Below, piece by piece: positions 5,423 through 5,994 of a stretch of DNA of 5,994 nt. The stretch covers positions 1 through 5,994 of the forward strand of contig CALCNO010000171.1 of NCBI GenBank assembly GCA_937897615.1, in the 5' to 3' direction. The DNA is from an uncultured Anaerolineaceae bacterium (GTDB lineage: Bacteria; Chloroflexota; Anaerolineae; Anaerolineales; Anaerolineaceae). How positions within the stretch are numbered: the stretch's first letter is position 1; the number at the start of each line of letters is the position of its first letter. Below the pieces are notes generated by a model that saw only the letters and a list, made by a program, of their open reading frames with translations, had not been told where the DNA came from and searched no databases. The translations under genes were made by a program, and so were the position numbers.

Positions 5423-5994
5423 ATGAAACTGTTCAATGTTAAGAAAATCTATAAGGAGTTCCCGACCAAGTTCTGGATCGTTGTGGCGGTGTCTTTCATT
5501 GACCACATTGGTGGGACGATGCTGTTCCCCTTCTTCTCGCTTTACATCACCCAGCATTTTGGGGTGGGGATGACCCAGGCGGGAATCGTTTTGGGCCTCT
5601 TTTCGATTTCCGGGTTGGTGGGCCAGTTCATTGGCGGGGCGCTTACCGATAAGTTTGGCCGCAGAAAACTGATCATTGGCGGGCTGGTCTTTAGTGCGCT
5701 AAGCACCCTCACCCTGGGGCTTGTCAATAGCTTTGCTCTTCTTATCCCGTTGGCGATTGGGATCGGTTTGTTATCCGATATTGCCGGCCCGGCCCACAAT
5801 GCCATGATTGCCGATATTTTGCCCGAGGAGAAACGCCAGGAGGGCTTTGGCGTGCTGCGCGTGGTGGGCAACCTGGCCTGGATCATCGGCCCGACCATCG
5901 GTGGGTTTGTGGCGGACAAGTCGTTCCTTGCCCTCTTTATTGCGGATGCGGTTATTAGCTGCCTGGTGGCGTTCCTGTTTTACCTGTTCATCTC
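5423..5994 (+). CDS. MFS efflux transporter (DHA1-like), N-terminal half, truncated by window end
   Basis: The frame starts at ATG 5423 and stays open to the right edge, giving 190 codons, about half of a typical 400-aa MFS protein. Six membrane helices are visible (about 17-41, 53-75, 82-102, 103-125, 143-163 and 167-190). The loop 2-3 motif is complete, GGALTDKFGRRK (71-82). Helix 4 is followed by PAHNAMIADILPEEKR (123-138), and helix 5 has the antiporter signature GNLAWIIGPTIGG (149-161). Together these point to a proton-driven DHA1-type drug or sugar efflux pump in the cytoplasmic membrane; the substrate cannot be told. The ribosome site is weak (GGGTAG around 5412-5417), and another ATG in frame (residue 33) lies inside helix 1, so 5423 is the sensible start. 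It is clearly a different MFS branch from the FLVCR-like transporter. Confidence 0.9.
   Translation, partial: MKLFNVKKIYKEFPTKFWIVVAVSFIDHIGGTMLFPFFSLYITQHFGVGMTQAGIVLGLFSISGLVGQFIGGALTDKFGRRKLIIGGLVFSALSTLTLGLVNSFALLIPLAIGIGLLSDIAGPAHNAMIADILPEEKRQEGFGVLRVVGNLAWIIGPTIGGFVADKSFLALFIADAVISCLVAFLFYLFI

Noticed and set aside
5542..5919. Open frame on the minus strand opposite the right-hand transporter.
   Set aside because: Antisense of a clear MFS protein, with Pro/Ser-rich product and no motifs.

Overview
The window reads as an ordinary stretch of bacterial chromosome with moderately high GC, short intergenic gaps and Shine-Dalgarno-led genes on both strands. My best guess is a Chloroflexota (Anaerolineae-like) bacterium. 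That rests on recollection of relatives of the unusual acetate kinase and of the 168-aa conserved protein, not on a marker gene, so it is tentative. No tRNA, rRNA, CRISPR array, insertion sequence or phage gene was seen.

Layout. Bases 1-131 hold the tail of a plus-strand gene entering from the left. Next is a 12-helix major facilitator transporter (205-1440, plus) that resembles the eukaryotic FLVCR/SLC49 family. It runs tail to tail into an acetate kinase-family gene (1437-2630, minus), and the two stop codons share the four bases TTAA. A 110-bp divergent region (2631-2740) carries a perfect 8+8 bp palindrome upstream of the kinase. It also carries a -10-like box so close to the next gene that the mRNA may be leaderless. 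A compact plus-strand cluster follows: Nudix hydrolase (2741-3289), an 87-aa helical protein (3267-3530) and a DUF1801/YdhG-like protein (3545-3967). This cluster converges, with a 23-bp overlap, on a minus-strand gene for a membrane-anchored protein of unknown function (3945-4610). A 67-bp divergent promoter region leads to a Trp/Cys-rich conserved protein of unknown function (4678-5184, plus). A 238-bp non-coding stretch with a hairpin, an inverted repeat and a possible gene relic separates it from a second MFS transporter of the drug/sugar efflux type (5423-5994), which leaves the window on the right.

How the genes work together. Only the Nudix/87-aa/DUF1801 trio looks like an operon. Acetate kinase links acetyl phosphate and acetate with ATP. 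No phosphotransacetylase lies beside it, so it is regulated alone or works with a distant partner. The two transporters belong to different MFS branches and are not evidently linked. I see no clearly new multi-gene system. The points most worth a second look are the kinase's altered active-site loops, the palindrome in its promoter region, the FLVCR-like bacterial transporter, the 168-aa conserved orphan, and the structured gap before the right-hand transporter.
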